Below, piece by piece: positions 10,309 through 21,970 of a DNA stretch of 64,000 bases. Below the pieces are notes generated by a model. It was not told the origin of the DNA, did not search any database, and saw only the letters and a program-made list of their open reading frames with translations. Each line of letters begins with the position of its first letter. Within the stretch, counting starts at the first letter, position 1. The position numbers were made by a program, and so were the translations under genes. This stretch comes from Trichaptum fuscoviolaceum (taxonomy: Eukaryota > Basidiomycota > Agaricomycetes > Hymenochaetales > Trichaptaceae): contig CAJSYZ010000007.1 of assembly GCA_910574455.1 (NCBI GenBank), positions 2,425,773 through 2,489,772 of the forward strand, written 5' to 3'.

Positions 10309-13300
10309 ATGAAGATTCTGGTCGGAGATCTCTGCAGCTGCATCCTTCTAGTAGCTCTATAGTTGTCTGGCGTAAATTCAACTCGCTCTCGCATCAAAAG
10401 GCACATTTCAAATGGATACTCAGACGTGGTGCAGTGGGACAAAGATAGTCTCATTGCCAAAGGTCAACGCATATTCGTCCAGTAAGCATCCCTGTGTGTC
10501 TAAGCTCATCCATGCTCACAGTATGTTATTGAAGCTCCGGGGAGTTCCGTCCACCTGTACCCTCGCTATGGTTTGACATCCTGCAGAAGGTCAAAGCCAC
10601 AGGCATGAATGGCATCAGCGTCTATACTCACTGTGCGTAACCTCCTCTCAGAAACAGATAGCACCTTCGTTGACGGGCTGCAGCGTAGTAGTGGGGCTTA
10701 TTGACCCTTCTGGAGTGGTCGACTTTAATGGCTTCAGAGCCCTTCAACCACTTTTCGATGCGGCCAAAGCCACCGGAGTCTGGATTGTGCTCCGTCCTGG
10801 TGCGCGATAGCTTTTTTCTGCACAACATCTGACAGTTAAACCGAATGATTTCTCAGGACCGTACACAAATGCGGAGATGACAGCCGGCGGCATAGCGCAC
10901 TGGGCCACATCACAGGTCGCTGGGGATTTGCGCACAAATGCAACCGACTATCGTGACACCTGGACTCCTTATATTGAAGAAGTTGCGAAGCTCACGGCAC
11001 CGAACCAAGTTACCGAGGGTGGACCCGTCATAGGTACATTATCATTTTGGGAAGAGTTGGGTTCAACTGAGTAATACTATTTAGCCGTACAAGTTGGTGA
11101 GCAGACGAACGCCAGGGACGAAACAAGGTCAAGTACATTGACATGTATTTGGCAGATAACGAATTCGGACAGGATGGTTGCGGAAATGCTGAAGCCTTCG
11201 TGCAAATAGAGGACGTGCTTCGAAGGAATGGTATTGTTTTCCCTCTCACTTACAACGATCCCGGAGAAAAACGCAGTTTCATCAATGGTACCGGTGCCGT
11301 GGATACCATGGGTGAGCTCGAGTATTTCAAGTATGAAAGACAATGCTGAGCTATTTCGCTCCTAGTTTTGATGCTTACCCACAACGATTTAACTGCGCCG
11401 CTCCGGACGTCTGGCAGTCATTGAACACTGATTATCACTTTTATCATGAAGGTGAGCCAGGAAACGACTTACTCACACACATTTGATGTCAATTAAACAG
11501 ATGTTAACCCTAGTGAGCAACTGTATATCCCCGAGGTGAATTATCATACTTGCTAAGAAATGGATTCATTCTTTGCTTAGCGCATGGATTTAGTTCCAAG
11601 GTGGTTCCCCTATGGCATGGGGCCCCGGCTCACCGGACTACTATGGGTGTCAGCAACTTACAGGAGCAGCCTTTGAAAACGTCTTCTGCCAAACGCTATG
11701 GGCAGCTCATGCGAAGATGCTCAGCTATAACATGTTTTTTTTACGGGTGTGTGCATGATGGTCTTTGTATTACAAGTGAATCTCATACGACGCCCTCAAG
11801 CGGTACCTCTTGGGGAGCTCTACCTTATCCAGGTGTCTACAGTAAGTAACGCCACGCATACAGTCAAGGGAAGAGAAAGAATTCAAAAGTTCATTCTCAG
11901 CATCTTACAACTATGGAGGAGCAGTCACAGAGAATCGAGCCCTGACTCCAAAGTATCATTCCCTTACTCCCACTGGGAGTAAAGGGCACTGTATCCCCTA
12001 AATTGCCGTGGGATACCTGCCACTGTCTTTCGTGGGAATATTAGTCAGCAACAAATACTACGTTGTGCTTTCACCTCATCCAACTTGAATCCTTACCAGC
12101 AGTAGGCGCTCTCTTGCTTGGGCTGTAAAACACCTTTCACTACTCTTAAGCTTGTTTCAATTTTTATCAATTCTCTTTCTTCAACACTTTCTCATCATGG
12201 TGGAGTAAGGGATCTGCCGGCGAAGCTCGGCCCGTTATCTAGTGTTACTGTCTTGAAGAGACAAGGACTCTTCCTGAGCAGCTCCACTGAGTTTTATAAG
12301 ACGGACTGGATTGGGAAAAGTACAACGTCTGCCGTGAAGGTGTCGGATCCTACCATGCTTGTGGAGTATTTAGCAAATCCGGACAGTGGCTCAGGATTCT
12401 ATATGGCAAGACAGAATGACTCAACCTTGATGTAAAGCTTTTATTCCTTGGTTCTAGACGCCATACGAGACTTTGCTAACTACACATCGATAGAGCCACT
12501 GACGAGTTCACCCTCCAGGTCAAGACTTCTAAAGGGTTGCTCACGTTACCCCAGTCTTCACCTTCCATCACAATTTCTGGACGCCAATCCAAGCTCATTG
12601 TGACGGACTACAAGTTTGGAAACTCACGATCCCTGTACTCGACAGCTCCAGACCTTTTTGCGGGGCGAATTGGAAAGCGGGACATCCTCTTCCTCAATGG
12701 CGATACCACCCAACAGCACGAGGCCGCTATTGTATTTTCTGGATCTTCGGGGAAGCTGTCATCCAACCCTCTCATTAGGTTACGCAACCTCGCCGGAAAA
12801 GCGACGAGCGAAACTATCATCAGCGTTCGCTCAGGCCTCCGCGGCCTTGTGACTATATGGGATTCGGATACCCAGCTCATCCTCTTTGGAGACACGGACA
12901 GTGCAAGCGCCTTTTTCGCGCCGGTTATTTCATCAAGTTCTTCCTCAGGAGACGAAGCGACGTTCCAGAATTATTGGCAATTTGGGTCGAACAAAACTGT
13001 TCTAGTCAGAGGCCCTTACCTTGTTCGCAATGCGACCATATCCGGTTCAACGTTGGCAATCAGAGGTGACTTGAATGGTAGCACAACACTCACTGTCATC
13101 GCCCCTCCAGAATTCTCCAGAGTGACATGGAATGGCATACCAGTTTTAGTTGATATACGGGCTAGCCGCTCGCTAACCTCGGTCGTAGGTTTTGTTGGGC
13201 AGCTAAAGATGTTAGTCTCTTCGGGCTCCGTAGATGTGCCCAAGCTGCAGAACTGGAAGTTCGCGAATAGCCTTCCGGAAGTGCAGTCGAACTTCTCGGA

Positions 13301-14662
13301 CGAAGCGTGGACAACTGCGAACCGCACAGCGACGAACATTCCCTTCCCTATGCACTACGGTGATGGTCGAATATTATATGCTTGTGACCATGAATTGTAA
13401 GTGTCGTAAACTCGAACTCATAGTCGCCTTTAACAACGAGAGTATCAGCTGCGAGAATATTGTGTTATGGAGAGGACATTTCAGCGCGACAGGGCAAGAG
13501 AATGCTATCAATCTGACGATAAATGGTGGAGAAGGTGCGGCATATCTTTTAGAAAGGTAATCATTTTAACGAAGTCCTCTAGCTTTTGCTGCCAGCGTGT
13601 GGCTGAATGAAGTTTTCCTTGGAACATCCTACGGAAAGTAAGATCGTGCAATACTCAGATTTCAGATTTTAGCTCACCATCTGTTAGTTCATCGAATAAT
13701 AAGAACCCAATCGCAGAGGTAAATTGGACCTTCAGTTTTCCAGAGGGTTCGGTCAAAGCAGGATAAGAGAATGTTCTGACTATTGTACAAGTGCGGATTT
13801 CTTTCTTGCTTCTCATCACACCTCATTAAAAGGGAGATTGTACAGGACAACATGGGTCTTGATGAGAATGGCTGTAAGCATAGTCTGCCATAGAGCATAA
13901 TAGTAATGGGCATTAACGTAAGACATCATCAATAGACGGGATAAACCTCGAGAAGTCGGCGCGGGGCATACGTGGTTTTCCAGCTGGACGTAGGCAACTT
14001 CTCAGTGTGGAAAGTGCAGGGAAAACTGGGTGGATACACTGAGTCAGTTACTTGATCATTAACGGCCTTTTCATTTCTAAATGCCAGACACCTTTCCCGA
14101 CAAAACTCGTGGAGTCCTAAATGAGGGAGGGCTCTTCGGATAGAGGCAAGGATGGCATCTTCCAAGTTTCGACATATCCCAGTGGACTCCTCGGGACATC
14201 TCCGAAGGCTTGCCAGGTGGAGCAGCTGGAGTCGGGTTCTTCGTCACGACCTTCGACTTGAAAATGCCAACGCAGGTCGATGTTCCTATCAGTTTTGTGT
14301 TCGACAAAGAGTCGCACTCGACGATTCAACCCTACAGAGCAATTATTTTTGTCAATGGCTGGATGATGGGTAAACGTGTTGGAAATCTCGGGTGCGTATG
14401 GTTTACCCTGAGATTTTATTATATATCTTGAAGTGAATTGGCATTCGCAAACAGTCCTCAAACAAAGTTTCCGGTCCATGAAGGCATCCTCGACTATAAC
14501 GGCAAAAAGTGAGCATTTTTCGATTGCTTGTCGCATGGTACACAAAGTTAACGTCCTCCTGCTAACAGCACTGTTGCGGTGGCGCTCTGGGCAATGGAAG
14601 CGAACGCGCAAATCGCTCCAACCCTGAGCCTCCAGGTAGATGGGATAAGGAAGGAGGTGTAG
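10309..14662 (+). pseudogene. Beta-galactosidase GH35 (copy 2), inactivated
   Basis: Full-length but broken relative of copy 1. ATG at 10309 begins a signal-like peptide MKILVGDLCSCILLVAL that hits an in-frame TAG at 10360; the frame then continues directly into DVVQWDKDSLIAKGQRIF. Recognisable later parts are [12 protein letters not shown] (shortened relative to copy 1), LRPGPYTNAE, VQVDNEF (acid/base Glu kept after splicing), FQGGSPMAWGP, KRQGLFLSSSTEFYKTDW, SGRQSKLIVTDYKFG, CENIVLWRGHFSATG and FFVTTFDLKMP. The C-terminus is VAVALWAMEANAQIAP with TAG at 14660. Lesions: a run of eight T at 11734-11741 shifts the frame, a ~290-bp insert lies at ~11955-12245, in-frame TAA occurs at 13764 and TAG at 14141, and an extra T sits near 13976. 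Introns and most coding sequence are well kept, so inactivation looks fairly recent. Assembly error could explain one lesion, not all. Confidence 0.9.
11955..12245. other. ~290-bp insertion inside the GH35 pseudogene
   Basis: Copy 1 reads [20 protein letters not shown] without a break. Copy 2 reads TENRALTPKY, then about 290 unrelated bases, then LKRQGLFL. The insert begins near an inverted word (CTTACTCCCACTGGGAGTAA). Its left edge offers a GTATCA donor and its right part an AAG acceptor that would keep frame (KLGPLSSVTVLKRQG), so it could have been intronised. No target duplication was identified. Confidence 0.45.
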
Positions 14663-15004
14663 GTGGAATAGTCACCAACAACCCCTCCTTCGAATCCCGT
14701 CACAATTAATGGGCTAATGCCTGTTGAATGCATTCTGTGCCTGTCGGTACTTAGAAGCGTACGCATGTCGAATATATTCTAGACTTTCACGAGCCTTGAG
14801 CTAAGAATCCAGAGACCTATTTGCTAGCCTCATGCCGATAAATAGATGTACTTGTTCCGCCGATCTCATCTGTCACTCGTTTCCGGAGAAGATTCAAGGG
14901 ACTTCGCGGTCTGAAACGCATCATCAGCTATTTTCGAGACGAGACCCTTTACAACCTTGGAAGAACAGGGTGCTGAGGAAACATGTGCTCACAATGCTCC
15001 TCTT
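14663..15004. other. Short convergent intergenic region
   Basis: About 340 bases between the 3' ends of the GH35 pseudogene and the HRI1-like gene. It should contain both polyadenylation regions; no gene or repeat was seen. Confidence 0.3.
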
Positions 15005-15786
15005 CTATGCGTTGTGGAGCTCGACCAGCACCCACTGTCTACCGTCGGCAGTGATGACATCGGCGGTCGCAGCTGAGCTATCGCCGGGGGATGCACACAC
15101 AAGTGGCGAAGGAAGCGAGGCGTTGCCACACTTGTGAGTGAGCTTCCACCCATCGCTGTGAAAAATCCATCGTTCTGCCGTAGTTTCGCCCGAATCGACA
15201 AGTATAGCTTGAGACCATTGATCGATCCGGATAAGCATACCAAAGATGTCGCCAGGGGAGATTGGCGACGAAATGAGAGTATCGAGTAGTTTTCTTGCGC
15301 TCAGTTCGCTTGCCTGAAGGCTCTTGCGGACTACGTCGTGAAAGCAGACGTAGACAGCCGTAAACCCATGCTCAATGGCTTGATCCCTCCATACTTCCTC
15401 GTAGTTTCTGAGAACACTGTTATCGTCGAGCATCATTCCTTTCTCTAGAGTATCCCCATTCGACAATAGAGAAAGAACTCCTGAGTCTTTAGCAGGATTG
15501 TCACTTCGAGAGTCAATCCAATGATCCCACGTGCCAATGTTTCCTTGCTTGTGCGCTAGCCCAGCAAATGCCCAATCGATCAAGCGGCCGGACTCTGTTT
15601 GGGGATCCTTGAAAAACCGTAGGTCGACGTAAAGGTTCGAGGGAGACATTAGCACCAGCGTAGTTGTACGATCCTCCGCTTCCCCTTCACCCTAGGCTAG
15701 GTTAAAAGAGCTATTGAAAACTCAGAAAAGGATCATACCCATTTTATGTACACGCGAGTGGTCACAGATGGCTGAATCATGGCCAT
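15005..15786 (-). CDS. HRI1: HRI1-family protein
   Basis: The fungal HRI1 family consists of small cytosolic and nuclear proteins with two lipocalin-like beta barrels; yeast Hri1 binds Hrr25 and Sec63-related partners and its biochemical role is unclear. ATG at 15786 gives MAMIQPSVTTRVYIKW, then a 47-base intron, then GEGEAEDRTTTLVLMSPS. The long exon shows NLYVDLRFFKD, LIDWAFAG, GTWDHWIDSRSD, NYEEVWRDQ and, in the second half, SQAILVDSGETTAERWIFH. It ends GRQWVLVELHNA at 15005. The YVDLR, DWAFAG and HWIDSR pattern is what I take as HRI1-like. Length (about 240 aa) fits. It is convergent with the GH35 pseudogene. Family call is from memory of the motif pattern, so moderately sure. Confidence 0.68.
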
Positions 15787-18119
15787 AGCATATCTTTCAG
15801 TGTAGAATAGTATGAGTGATTTTTCCTAAACATAATAAGATAGAGTCTCACAGAATGATGGAAGCAAGAACAAAGAGGTTTTCAATAGCTGCACGAGGTC
15901 AAGGTGCGGCAGGAAAGCAAGTAGGGACCTGAGCACAAAGCTTGTAGTTTAAGGCCAGTTCCGAGCGTCGATCTTTATCAATTCCCGATTTGGGCTGCAA
16001 TTACCGATGTAAAACGCGGCCACGTGACTACCACGCGTTTATCGCATCGCAAAGACACGCGTTTTCCAGAGTGCATAGACGCGTCAAAGGCCGTCATGGG
16101 ACCAGAAAAATACTCCGTAGGACAGACCACGCGAAAACATACGGCCTCTGAGTTACCCAGGGAGCATTATGGGGTAAAACCAATCCTTTCCCGGAGACGC
16201 GTCTTCATCGCTCGAAGTCCCCGTTAACTATATGGTTCTTCTCATCCCCCGGCGTGCGTAAGCCTGTTGATGCGGATCAGTTTGCTTAAACCTTGAGTAC
16301 GGCCATAATGCGGCATCAGAACACACACTCCCCACACCTTCATTCGTATGTGCGCTATGAATGGGCATGGTGGCAACGCTCAGGATTGTTTGCGGTCCGA
16401 CAGGTCCCTTGGACGCCCATACAGAGCTCACTGGCACGCGATTCATGAGTAGGAACATCCTTCCCAGCATAGAGAGGTTCGAGGCGCACAATCGGCGCAT
16501 GTTGATCGATGGGCCAGCGTCAGATCGGCAGACGAACTGGTTGAGCGGAAGAACTGTCGCATAGCATTCAACGTCGCATGGCTAGGAATGGAATGCTACC
16601 GAATCAAAACCAGCGGTAAAGAGGGGAGTAAGTATCCGAAGACACTTCAGCCAAAGCCTTCTCCACCGACTGCGCACACGATGTGCAGGTGATGGTTTCA
16701 GTGTACGGGGGGTATGCTTCGCTCGCTTCAGTTGGTGGATGTTTAATCCGACCTTCGATCATGCTACTGGCATCCGCGGCAGACAGATATGTACTAGAAC
16801 GCAGAGCCTTTACACCCACGGCGTATTATTCGTGCCTACGGAGCAGACTGCCGGGATGCAAGAGTGGCAGGAAGATAAGCAACAGGTCACGAAGGTTCCC
16901 AGGTTTCTGCCTCGTGTTTCTTTACGCAAGCCAGTTTGTGTTTGTTGACGGGCATGATGCTCACGTCTGAGTTGGACAATGTGAGGTTCGAGCGTGGAAC
17001 GAGGAGTAGCTGGGACTATAGGGCACATACTACTGGGTCCAACTGTCCGTAGACGGTAACTCCGGGAACGGAGAGATTGATCGGAATCGGGACTAGTATC
17101 TTGGGTGGTGGCGTGACGGAAGGTTTAATAGCAGCAAGTATCAGGCGTCAAGCGAGCGATACGGGCGGTATGTGCCGTGCCATAGTTTGGATTGTCGCAG
17201 CATGCAAGTAGCTGAATCCTCCCGTCCACTCGACGCGCTATTTGAGCCTCGGTGTCCGCTGTACAAATGCCAAGAGGCGGTGATGGAGACAATGCACCAT
17301 GATGAGCAGCGTGTTGAGCCTGGCGTCGGTACACTCCGCTGGACAGGGCCATTGCTAGTCGTTGGAAGCACGTTCATTCTTGAATCAAGCGAGATAGTCA
17401 GGCCCGAGGCCCTGTTTCTCGGCCTGCGTATTAAACAGGGACACCTATAAATGCACCGATTGAACGAGCGAGCTCCACCGACGACTAAAGAAGATACTGA
17501 CCTTTCATGAGAATGGAACACAACTGGACGGATAGCAGGATATCTGCTGAACTTGGCCCTGCCGCATTGAGAAGGACATCGAAAGGTTCCGCTGACCAGG
17601 CGGTGCTGTGCTGCTCTCAGTTAGACAAGGTCAATTTCCTAGGAAGACGGCACCAATTCATATGAGGTTTTCTAATGAAAAGGAGTATCGGAACACTGCA
17701 CGAGACGCTGGAGCCCGGACCATGGGCTGAGTTTCTTGAGGAATTGGACGGCTTGATACAGTTCGGCTGAGCTCACAGGTTGGACTCATCGCTGAAGCAC
17801 AGCGGTTTGACGAAATGAAAGATATCCATTTGAACGATATCGACGTTGTAAATCTGTGTTTAATTCAGACAACACGCTGCCAGGGAGATGAGGAGAGTGT
17901 TGTGGAACTTGTCAGGAGAACAAGGGAGGGAGAAGGCCGAGTTTGTGCTGCCGTATGGGGACCCTGGCTTGGACACTCAAAATACGCACGGCTCCCACCT
18001 CTTCCTCCTCCCTCCACCACGTCCTACCCCTCTCCCGTCTGTGCACAGCCAGCCAGACATATCTCATAAAGCCACGACTTGACGACCAAAAGGTTATGCT
18101 CTAGGCGAGATTCACCGCA
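15787..18119. other. Large gene-poor interval upstream of the CENP-B-type factor
   Basis: 2.3 kb with many short overlapping frames on both strands but none with recognisable protein motifs or coherent splicing. It should contain the promoter of HRI1 (just right of 15786) and of the gene at 18120. A pyrimidine-rich tract precedes 18050. A degenerate or lineage-specific gene or a long non-coding transcript cannot be excluded. Confidence 0.3.
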
Positions 18120-20348
18120 ATGGCAGCTCACCATCCTCAGTCTTATCCTGTAATGACATCCTCCCAGACTTACTCGCACAACGGCACGCTCCTCGAAAGC
18201 CCAGTGATGAGCATCGATCTCGACAAAACAACTCACGACTTCAATCAAATCTCGCCGCCGAGCAGCTCAGGTTCAAGTCATTCATCTATGATGTACGGTG
18301 CGGAACACCTCAACTTCGCCGCCGCGCCCGGTGCTGGCACCTTTGGCCATCAGGCGACGGCATACGCGGACAATCATCACCACTCGCCGACACAACACGT
18401 ACACGGCGAAAGCCATCCTCTTGCTCTCGATCCTTTTCATCTCAGAAACACTACAGTTGGCCCTAGTCGCGTTTTGACGCGTCGACAAGCTCGTGCTGCC
18501 CAGCAACAGGCAACCGCCGTGCACGGAGCAGCTGCAGATAACGATAGCCACGCAAACCTTCCAACCAATCCTTTTGACGAAGTACGTGCCCTACGCATTC
18601 TACTGCTCGTTCGAGTTGTTTCTGACTATTCTTTGCATTTGTGTCTTTCTTTGCAATAGGGGTTTATCTATCCCGCGGCTGTGTCATCCCGCGCACAGAC
18701 GCCCAATCGTTCTCGTCCTGGAGCTCATTTCGTCGAACAGCAATCAAACTTGACCGACTTAAGCATTGGCACGACTGCGCTGAACCTACATCATGCTGCG
18801 ATGTCGCCTCCCCATCCAGGCACTCCTGCTTCTGTCACATCTTCGTCGAACTTCTCCAATTATGGCTTTCACCCCTATGCTACACATTCACGATCAACTT
18901 CCAGCTCGACATTCCCGCGTTCGGCATCCCCGGCTATGAGCGTCATGTCCGCCGCTACTTCATTGTCTTCACATTCTTGCCGACCTCGGCCCCCATTATC
19001 TTCTGGCAGCATATCATCCTTCCCTACTACCTCAAAGCCCAAAAAGCGTCTTGTTAACAGAGAACGCAAAGAAATCTGCCAGTTCTACATAGATAATCCC
19101 ACCGTGCGCCAGGAAGACATTGCTGCACGATGGGGGGTCGAACGTAGCACAGTGAGCAAGATTCTCAAGCACAAAAACAAATGGCTAGCAATTCCCGAAG
19201 GGGAAGATCAGCAAGTCGCTAAGCACAGGTGAGCTTCTTCTCCCTTTTGAAACTAATTCACGAAGCTGAAGAATCGTCGGTCACATTTTAGACCATCTAA
19301 GTTCCCTGAGATCGAGGCAACTTTGCGTGAATGGCTTTCAGAGTGTCGCGCGAAGAAGCAGCTCATTCAAGATATTGCAATTCGTCAAAAAGCACGTGAA
19401 GTTGCTCGCGAGATGCACATCGGTGAAGACAAGTTCAAGGCCAGCGCAGGCTGGGTCGAGAATTTCAAGCATCGACATGGGATCAAGAAGGGCATCTGGA
19501 TAGGTCGCAACGGCGGCCAGGAGCCCCCTATCATCATTGACGACGACAGCGAATCCGAAGGTGAAACTCTCAGCGAATTCCGAGAACGCCAGGATCGCGA
19601 AATGGCTCTTCGAAAAGCCGCAGAAGCTGCGATCCGCGAAAAGGAGGCTGCACAGCGTCAACAGCAGGACCAGCTCCATGACCAGGTCGCTATGGACATC
19701 GCGGGCACCGTCATGAACCAGGCGCTGCAGCCGGTACAGCCGTCTGCGGTTGAGCAAAAGATCGCGCCAAATTCTAACGACCAGTGGCCTCCCCCTATGC
19801 TCCCTTCGGCAAACAACGGTCTTATGAACTTTGATTCGAATGCTACGAATGCGCATGACGAGAATGGCGTCACCTCTCTTACTCAGACGAATGAGGACCA
19901 GCGCCAGCAGATGGCCCTTGACTGCCAGCCTCCTCCCCCGTATCAAAGCGACATGTCGCATATGGATAATTCTGGAAACCAGTCCTCAAACGCACTCGCT
20001 ATGCAGGGAATGAACGAGTCGATTCCCCACTACCCTACCATGCAGATGCAGCACGGGCTCCAGAATCAGCATATGGCATTCTCGCCTACTCAAGCCTGGA
20101 ATGCCGCTCGGGCAACAGTTCAGGATCCTGTCACCGCGCATGAAGCGAGCCTCGCCATTGAGAAGGTTATTCTTTTCTTAAAGGCGCAGCAGCCAGGCTA
20201 CGTGAGGCCGGAGGAGTTAAACGTCATTACGGACGTCAAGCATATGATCTGGGTTTCCGCCGCGACTGTTCAGCACACGAATGCGGCCGTTACGATGCCC
20301 AACACCGCCTCCACCAACCAAGCGCAGAATACTCCGAAGTCGTCTTGA
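18120..20348 (+). CDS. CENP-B/Psq-type helix-turn-helix DNA-binding protein
   Basis: Putative nuclear DNA-binding regulator. ATG at 18120 gives a long low-complexity N-terminus rich in Ser, His and Pro, joined by an intron after NPFDE to a second Ser-rich exon. DNA-binding part: PKKRLVNRERKEICQFYI, then DNPTVRQEDIAARWGVERS and TVSKILKHKNKWL, a classic CENPB-N/Psq helix-turn-helix (about residues 310-365). After the next intron (19230-19291) comes a CENPB-type second helix bundle: EWLSECRAKKQLIQDIAI, AREVAREMHIGEDKFKASAGW and VENFKHRHGIKKG. The rest is an acidic and Gln-rich tail with an RQDREMALRKAAEAAIREKE coiled-coil. No DDE transposase domain follows, so this is a domesticated or host factor rather than a pogo transposon. 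Ends at TGA 20346. Confidence 0.82.
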
Positions 20349-21351
20349 CGATTTAGCGTAAAAGTCCGGTCGCGCCATGATGACTAGTGGCGCAATCCCG
20401 TTCGCTTTACGATTTCTCTGACGTGCCCTTTCTTGATATGCAGATCCATGCTTAGGGGTTCAGCGCATCCTTTCCGCTCTTCCCCTGAACCGTCTCGTTC
20501 GATTTTTCTTCTCTGAACATTCTTGTCTCTGCTCTCATCTCTCATCACTTGTTCTCGCTGCAATAGTCGTCTCACTCCATCAAGCCTTGTTGTCCTATTT
20601 TAATTGAAGGTCTCGCACTATGCAATATCATAATTCTGTCCTTACATGTGCTTGCAATTGTCTGTCATATACATATATCTCATCCACCCCCATTGTTCCC
20701 ACTTCCATCATGCATCCATTCGTGTCATTCATACTCATCTCATCAACTGTGATCCTGTGTTTTATCTATGTCGATGCATGCATCCATTGTGCTTTTCATT
20801 CGCTTGTCGTTTCTCCTCCCCCCTCCTTCCGTCTGCGACACCAATTGTTTTTCTACATCTGTCATTTTTAGCTGCCGAGCAAGTGTGACATAGGTTCTGT
20901 TTTCATTAGTGTTTACTGTGTCTCCTACGTCGGACATTCTCTCTTTTTCTACTCGATAGCGACCGCTGGTTCCGTCTATGATTCTCCAATAGCTCCATGT
21001 TCGCTGGTTCCGAATGCAATGTGATTTTGTGCACCGCAGGGCGTTCATTACACGCACACAGCCTGCGCCTTTTACAATCCAGTGCGTCCGAACCATACCA
21101 TTCTTCGCCCCAATCGGCACTTCTGGGCGGAAATCGAAGAGAAGTCAAGAACCCTCCTGCGCTTTAAATGGGTAATCTGATGAAAAAGGAGGGCGTCCAT
21201 TTCAAGCGAGAAGTTTCATAGAACAGCCTTCTGCGTGCAGTGCGGGCAGCCCTCTATGGATTTAGAGCTATGGGAAGGACGCACATCCAAATGAGTAAAG
21301 ATTCGCGGGAAGAGACAATAAGTAGACATACATGAGCTTATACAAAGGCCA
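20349..21351. other. Convergent intergenic region, T-rich on the plus strand
   Basis: About 1 kb between the 3' ends of the CENP-B-type gene and the DUF2462 gene. The part 20400-20900 is pyrimidine-rich (CTCATCTC, TTCATTC words) and probably forms a long 3' UTR. No coding motif was seen. Confidence 0.35.
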
Positions 21352-21763
21352 TTAACTTTTCGATTTCTTAGATGAAGACGAGCTCTTCGGATTCCTAATA
21401 AGATACTGGCTTTAGTCCCGAGATGAAAAAGCGAATACAGGAAGTCCGGGGTAAACGTACTCAGGTGCCTCGCCTTTCATGATGGATAAAGTTCCAGGGG
21501 CCGCCGCGGAAACGACCTGTTGTTCGATCGATCTACTTATTTTGGCCGAAAGGGACTGATGGAAGATGATAGCAGTTAACTACCCCAGGTCGAAGCAACA
21601 GCGAAGCAGTTGAACAAACTTTATGCAACGCGGCCTGCTTCACAGCAGCCGCTTTCTTCGGTGGTATAGCTCTTTTGCCCTTCTTCGTAGCAGCTGCAGC
21701 TTTCTGCGCGTGTCTAGACGACTCGGCTTTCTTCGTCAGACCTTTTGTCTTTCCTTGTGCCAT
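21352..21763 (-). CDS. DUF2462 (UPF0390) small basic nucleolar-type protein
   Basis: Small Lys/Ala-rich protein related to the human Leydig cell tumour 10 kDa homologue family. ATG at 21763 starts MAQGKTKGLTKKAESSR, followed by KGKRAIPPKKAAAVKQAALHK. A 65-base intron (gtttgt to catcag) leads to SLSAKISRSIEQQVV and SAAAPGTLSIMKGEAPE. A second intron leads to a Ser/Lys tail NPKSSSSSKKSKS with TAA at 21352. The MAQGK start and the IPPKK block are diagnostic. Role in the family is poorly known; charge suggests RNA or nucleolar binding. Its start codon lies only 207 bases from that of the complex I subunit on the other strand. Confidence 0.75.
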
Positions 21764-21970
21764 TGCTGCGTATGATGGTTGAAGGCGAGGAAGCAGTAGT
21801 GGAAGAGGATGGAGCTGGTAGAAGGGAAAGCAAGCTCCAGAAGCGAGTCAAGCGAAAGATTAACTTCCAGACAGGCGCTGACATAAGCAAATCGGAAGTG
21901 ACCGAGCGCGAGCGAATGAACTGGCACGTATTGCCTTCGAACGTCGCCGACGTTGCGAACGACGAACTCG
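21764..21970. promoter_or_regulatory. Compact bidirectional promoter
   Basis: 207 bases separate the start codons of the DUF2462 gene (minus) and the NDUFA9-type gene (plus). Both promoters and both 5' UTRs must be packed here. No binding-site motif was identified with confidence. Confidence 0.55.

Noticed and set aside
11085..11200. Loss of the catalytic NE motif in GH35 copy 2
   Set aside because: Initial reading put a broken motif here; splicing at a gtgagc donor and ttggcag acceptor, at the same place as in copy 1, restores VQVDNEF.
16024..17521. Several overlapping frames of 60-130 codons on both strands
   Set aside because: No motif, no coherent splice partners and frames overlap on opposite strands; treated as non-coding.
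18120..20348. Pogo/Tigger transposon
   Set aside because: CENP-B-type DNA-binding domain present but no DDE catalytic domain or terminal inverted repeats found.
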